From assembly GCF_900176515.1 (NCBI RefSeq), contig NZ_FWXV01000013.1:124001-188000 (forward strand): a DNA stretch of 64,000 nt, in the 5' to 3' direction. Source of the DNA: Kibdelosporangium aridum (GTDB lineage Bacteria > Actinomycetota > Actinomycetes > Mycobacteriales > Pseudonocardiaceae). The position numbers were made by a program, and so were the translations under genes. The notes below the pieces were generated by a model. It was given only the letters and a program-made list of their open reading frames with translations. It had not been told where the DNA came from and did not search any database. The first letter of the stretch is position 1. Each line of letters opens with the position of its first letter. This document shows positions 60,751 to 64,000 of this stretch, piece by piece.

Positions 60751-61959
60751 ATGACTTTGACCGCCGTCCGTCCATCCGCTCGCACGTGGCGCGTCAGCCA
60801 CGGCAGCGGGTACTGGGTGATCGCCGCCGCGTTCACGCTCGCGCTGGCTTACTCGACCGTGCCGACCCCGCTGTACGGCATCTACCAGCAGCGTGACGGC
60901 TTCCCAACCTGGGTGATCACGGTCATCTTCGCAGCGTACGCGGTTGGCGTGGTGACCAGCCTGTACCTGGTCGCCCACCTCAGCGACTGGTTCGGCCGCC
61001 GCCGGATGATCCTGGGCGCGACGCTCGTGGAGGCCTTGTCCGCGTTCATCTTCGTGGCCTGGCCGGACGTTCCAGGCCTGATCATCGCCCGGCTGATCGG
61101 TGGCGCGGGAGTCGGCGTGATCGTCGCCGCGGCCACCGCGCACCTGTCGGAACTGCGGCTCGTCGCACGTCCGGGCACAGCCGACTCCACCTTGGTGTCC
61201 ACTGTGGTCAACACGGGCGGGCTGGCGATCGGCCCGGTGGTCAGCGGAGTCCTGCTGCAGTTCGTCGACTCACCGCTGACCACGCCGTACCTGATCTTCC
61301 TCGGCCTGTTGCTGCTGAGCGCGCTGTCGATCAGCCTGGTGCCCGAAACCGTTGAGCGCAAAGAAGAACGCCCGGCATACCGGCCGCAGCGGGTGACGCT
61401 GCCACGCGACTCGCTGACCAAGTTCTTCGGTGCCACAACCGGAGCGTTCGCGTCGTTCGCGATGATGGCGCTGTTCACGGCGCTCGCGCCGACACTGCTG
61501 ACGCTGGTGTTCCACCAGCCGTCGAAACTGCTCGGCGGGCTGGCCACGTTCGCGCTGCTGGGTTCCGCGGCGGCAGCGCAGGTGGTGTTCATCCGGATGG
61601 AAACCCGGCTCCAGCTCAAGCGCGGCTTCGTGTTGATGGCCATCGGCCTGATCCTCGTGCCGACAGCTGTGCTGACCGACGCGATCTGGTTGTTCTTCGT
61701 GGGAGCCGTGATCGGAGGGACAGGCGTCGGGATGACGTTCCGCTCATCGGTCGCGTCGGGGGCCGCGTTGGCCGAACCTTCGGTCCGAGGTGAGGTGCTC
61801 GCCGCACTGTTCCTTGGGGCATACGCGGGACTGGTGCTTCCCGTGCTGGCCATCGGAATCGCGCTGGTCTGGCTGCCAAGCCAGGCCGCGGTGGTGCTGT
61901 TCTCCGTGCTGGAACTGGGGTTGCTCGCGTGGGCCGCCCGCCGCACGCTCAGCCGATAA
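60751..61959 (+). CDS. MFS transporter
   Basis: 402 aa, 12 membrane helices. Motif A appears as LVAHLSDWFGRRRMILG; the N-terminus YWVIAAAFTLALAYSTVPTP and TAHLSELRLVARPG are typical of a sugar/drug MFS group. ATG 60751 with GGTGGA close upstream. Divergent from LysR, so LysR-controlled export or uptake of the pathway's substrate is plausible; direction not determinable. Confidence 0.9.
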   Translation: MTLTAVRPSARTWRVSHGSGYWVIAAAFTLALAYSTVPTPLYGIYQQRDGFPTWVITVIFAAYAVGVVTSLYLVAHLSDWFGRRRMILGATLVEALSAFIFVAWPDVPGLIIARLIGGAGVGVIVAAATAHLSELRLVARPGTADSTLVSTVVNTGGLAIGPVVSGVLLQFVDSPLTTPYLIFLGLLLLSALSISLVPETVERKEERPAYRPQRVTLPRDSLTKFFGATTGAFASFAMMALFTALAPTLLTLVFHQPSKLLGGLATFALLGSAAAAQVVFIRMETRLQLKRGFVLMAIGLILVPTAVLTDAIWLFFVGAVIGGTGVGMTFRSSVASGAALAEPSVRGEVLAALFLGAYAGLVLPVLAIGIALVWLPSQAAVVLFSVLELGLLAWAARRTLSR

Positions 61960-61968
61960 GTTGGGTGG

Positions 61969-63057
61969 ATGGCGGAGAGATACCCGGAGATCGAACCGTA
62001 CGAGCACGGAATGCTGGATGTCGGCGACGGCAACCAGATCTACTGGGAACAGTGTGGAAATCCGTCCGGAAAGCCCGCCGTGGTCCTGCACGGCGGGCCC
62101 GGGTCGGGGTGCACGCCGGGGATGCGGCGGTTCTTCGACCCGACGGCCTACCGGATCGTGTTGTTCGACCAGAGGAACTGCGGCCGGAGCACGCCGCACG
62201 CCAGTGACCCGGCGACGGATCTGTCGGCGAACACGACCGACCGTCAAGTGGCCGACATCGAACTGCTGCGTACCAAACTGGGCATCGACCGCTGGTTGGT
62301 CTTCGGTGCGTCGTGGGGATCGATGCTGGGGTTGGTGTACGCCCTGCGGCACCCGTCACGAGTGTCCGAAATGGTCCTGCTCGGCGTGGCCACCGGCCGC
62401 GTCGCCGAAGTCGACCTGTTGATCAACGGTCTCGGCAGGGTGTTCCCCGAGGCGTACGCGAAGTTCCGTGCCGGGGTCAAGGCGGACGGCAACAACGTGG
62501 CGGCGGAGTACCTGAAGCTGCTGTCCCACCCGGAATTCGAGGTACGGGACAAAGCGGCGAGGAACTGGTGCGACTGGGAGGACGCGATCATCCCGACATC
62601 AGCGCCGAGCCTGAGATACGAGAGCCCGGAGTTCCGGATCTGCTTCGCCAGGCAGGTCACGCACTACTGGAGCCACGACTCGTTCGTCGAGGACGGCTAC
62701 GTGCTGGACAACGCCTCGAAACTCGCCGGCATCCCAGGCGTTCTGGTCCAGGGCGCACTGGACATGACCAACCTGCTGGGCGGGCCTTGGCAGTTGCAGC
62801 AAGCTTGGCCGGGCAGCGAGCTGGTGATCACGGATGCGGGCCATGACGCTCATTCACCCGGCATGGTCGAGGCCTTGATCGCCGCCACCGACCGCTTCCG
62901 ACAACCCACCCGCGGGCCCGGCCCTCCCGCAACTCACCCACGGGCCCATCCCTCCCGCAACCCACCCACAAGGCCCACCCCTCGCGTAACCCCCACGAGC
63001 GCCGCCCCTCCCGCAACTCACCCACGAGGCCGCGCCCTCCTGCAACCCCACCCATGA
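61969..63057 (+). CDS. pip: Prolyl aminopeptidase (S33) with a repeat-derived tail
   Basis: 362 aa. VLHGGPGSGCTPGMRRFFDP, FDQRNCGRSTPHASDP, nucleophile FGASWGSML (Ala where most relatives have Gly), catalytic Asp in VQGALDM and His in DAGHDAHSPG. It removes N-terminal proline from peptides, cytosolic. The last about 48 residues (from QPTRGPGPPATHP) are Pro/Arg-rich low complexity encoded by a degenerate tandem repeat and absent from normal family members. Starts 9 bases after the MFS stop. Confidence 0.92.
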   Translation: MAERYPEIEPYEHGMLDVGDGNQIYWEQCGNPSGKPAVVLHGGPGSGCTPGMRRFFDPTAYRIVLFDQRNCGRSTPHASDPATDLSANTTDRQVADIELLRTKLGIDRWLVFGASWGSMLGLVYALRHPSRVSEMVLLGVATGRVAEVDLLINGLGRVFPEAYAKFRAGVKADGNNVAAEYLKLLSHPEFEVRDKAARNWCDWEDAIIPTSAPSLRYESPEFRICFARQVTHYWSHDSFVEDGYVLDNASKLAGIPGVLVQGALDMTNLLGGPWQLQQAWPGSELVITDAGHDAHSPGMVEALIAATDRFRQPTRGPGPPATHPRAHPSRNPPTRPTPRVTPTSAAPPATHPRGRALLQPHP

Positions 63058-63088
63058 GGTCCGCCCCTCCCGACAAAACCCGCCATCC
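62897..63088 (+). repeat. Degenerate 28-30 bp tandem repeat
   Basis: Six to seven units built on CCCTCCCGCAACCCACCCAC followed by (G/A)-rich GGCC, spanning the 3' end of the prolyl aminopeptidase and about 30 bases beyond. Unit length is not a multiple of three, so the encoded tail changes frame from unit to unit. Confidence 0.8.
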
Positions 63089-63089
63089 A

Positions 63090-63138
63090 GGGGAGCCCTT
63101 GATTCAACGCTATCGCAGGGGTACGACAGTTTTGGGTC
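63090..63138 (+). repeat. Dispersed intergenic repeat, copy 4
   Basis: GATTCAACGCTATCGCAGGG aligns to 56976-57008 (inverted) in its left part, and CTATCG.AGGGG..CGACAGTTTTGGG aligns to 43290-43316. Confidence 0.75.
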
Positions 63139-63236
63139 GGCGCTGACCGTTCATGCTGGCCAGACCCGCATGAACACCGCCACCGACGCCTCCGGTAACC
63201 GAGCCCCGCCCTCCCCACAAACCCCATCCGGGGAGC

Positions 63237-63347
63237 CCCAAAGGCGGACCGGCGGACATCGCCGACGTCGTCGCGTTCGTGGCCTCTTCGGACGCTCGCC
63301 AGGGCCGTGGCCAGGACCTCGACGCGACCGGTGGCTCACGTCTCTGA
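63237..63347 (+). pseudogene. Decayed SDR gene, 3' end only
   Basis: Frame reads GGPADIADVVAFVASSDAR then GQDLDATGGSRL and TGA (63345-63347), the C-terminus of a short-chain dehydrogenase. No upstream cofactor loop, NAG motif or YxxxK remains. The rest of the 63058-63422 gap holds the repeats above and the promoter of the last gene. Confidence 0.75.
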
Positions 63348-63422
63348 TACCCGCGCGTGTATACCGTGTGGCGAGTGCCCCTAGAGTGAACCCGACACAA
63401 AGGGCAGGAGCAGGGGGTTTCA

Positions 63423-64000
63423 GTGACTGAATCAGGTGGATGGTCGTCACCCGACGACCAGTCCCGCAGACCACAGGATCCCCCCGCCGGGCAGCAGCCG
63501 CCGTACCCGATGCCGCCGCCTCCGCAGCAGTGGGGCCCGCCGCCCGCGGCCAAGCCTGGGGTCATCCCGTTGCGGCCGTTGGGGTTGGGCGAGATCCTCG
63601 ACGGTGCGATCGCCGCCATCCGCAGCTACCCCAAGCAGATGCTCGGGGTGTCGGCGCTGGTGTCGACGATCTCCAACCTGCTGTTGGTCGGCGTCATGTT
63701 CTTCATGATCTACCAGACCGACTGGCTCTACACCACGCTGCCGCTGTCGGCCGACGAAGGCGACCGTGCCATCGCGGAACTGCAGGCCACGCTGATCCTC
63801 ACGATTCCGTCGATCGTCATCACGATGCTGGTCGGCACGTTCCTCAACGGTGTGCTGACCGTCGTGATGGGCAAGGCGGTGCTCGGCCAGCCGGTCACCG
63901 TCGGCGAGGCGTGGAACCACATCAAGCCGCGGTTCGGCGCCCTGCTCGGCCTGAGCGTGCTGTACACCCTGATCGTCATCGTCGGCACGGTTCTCCTGGT
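63423..64000 (+). CDS. Multi-pass membrane protein with Pro-rich N-terminus, 3'-truncated
   Basis: At least 192 aa, cut by the window end. GTG 63423 has AGGGGG 6 bases upstream. A cytosolic Pro/Gln-rich head (PAGQQPPYPMPPPPQQWG) is followed by PLRPLGLGEILDGAIAAIRS, a signature of actinobacterial membrane proteins usually encoded with a transglutaminase/DUF4129-type gene, and then hydrophobic segments (ISNLLLVGVMFFMIY; LTIPSIVITMLVGTFLNGV). Function unknown. Confidence 0.85.
   Translation, partial: MTESGGWSSPDDQSRRPQDPPAGQQPPYPMPPPPQQWGPPPAAKPGVIPLRPLGLGEILDGAIAAIRSYPKQMLGVSALVSTISNLLLVGVMFFMIYQTDWLYTTLPLSADEGDRAIAELQATLILTIPSIVITMLVGTFLNGVLTVVMGKAVLGQPVTVGEAWNHIKPRFGALLGLSVLYTLIVIVGTVLL

Noticed and set aside
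62897..63088. CRISPR-like array
   Set aside because: Units are contiguous, degenerate and partly coding, with no unique spacers or nearby cas genes.

Overview
The window is high-GC DNA (GC-ending codons, many GTG starts, frequent 4-bp ATGA/GTGA gene overlaps) from an actinomycete. An NRPS/MbtH cluster, an XRE-DUF397 pair, MocR, PucR and PaaX regulators and many secreted glycan enzymes suggest a large-genome soil actinomycete, plausibly of the Pseudonocardiales. That placement is inference from gene content. I saw no tRNA, rRNA, CRISPR array or intact insertion sequence.

Layout. 1-11.6 kb: 3' part of a non-ribosomal peptide synthetase, (C)-A-T-E-C-A-T-C-A-T-E, cut by the left window edge, followed by its MFS exporter and an MbtH-like protein and closed by a strong hairpin. 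11.5-18 kb: housekeeping and regulatory genes (phosphoribosyltransferase, patatin, DUF309, an XRE-DUF397 pair with an internally duplicated DUF397, Gfo/Idh/MocA oxidoreductase, a drug-efflux MFS fused to a winged helix). 18-21 kb: secreted GH92 alpha-mannosidase with a LacI-type palindrome upstream. 21.5-26.2 kb: aryl-CoA catabolism (2-aminobenzoyl-CoA/salicylyl-CoA-type monooxygenase-reductase, acyl-CoA dehydrogenase, SDR, RidA). 26.2-31.3 kb: a tight four-gene unit of cytoplasmic subtilisin-like protease, ECF sigma factor, small putative sigma partner and TPR-CHAT protease, the best candidate for a little-described system. 31.4-36.8 kb: PaaX, an unknown protein, PucR and a first molybdenum hydroxylase pair. 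36.9-43.1 kb: HTH_42 protein, GDSL hydrolase-TetR operon, SDR-hydrolase operon, MocR regulator and an APH-like kinase. 43.4-48.3 kb: DUF4865, secreted alginate-lyase-like protein, membrane glycosyltransferase, secreted polysaccharide deacetylase and DUF2237. 48.3-51 kb: FAD monooxygenase divergent from a GntR-TetR double-HTH regulator, then MarR. 51-60.7 kb: a catabolic block (periplasmic-binding-like protein, beta-hydroxyacid dehydrogenase, M24-fold enzyme, aldehyde dehydrogenase, LacI regulator, second molybdenum hydroxylase pair, LysR) tied together by three copies of a 14-bp LacI-like operator. 60.7-64 kb: MFS transporter, prolyl aminopeptidase with a repeat-derived tail, a decayed SDR gene end, and the start of a multi-pass membrane protein cut by the right edge.

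Non-coding structure is informative. A dispersed intergenic repeat occurs four times (43.3, 56.8, 57.0, 63.1 kb). The junction between the convergent LacI and molybdenum hydroxylase genes has been copied so that the 3' end of lacI is present three times. Several clean inverted repeats lie in front of regulator-linked operons.
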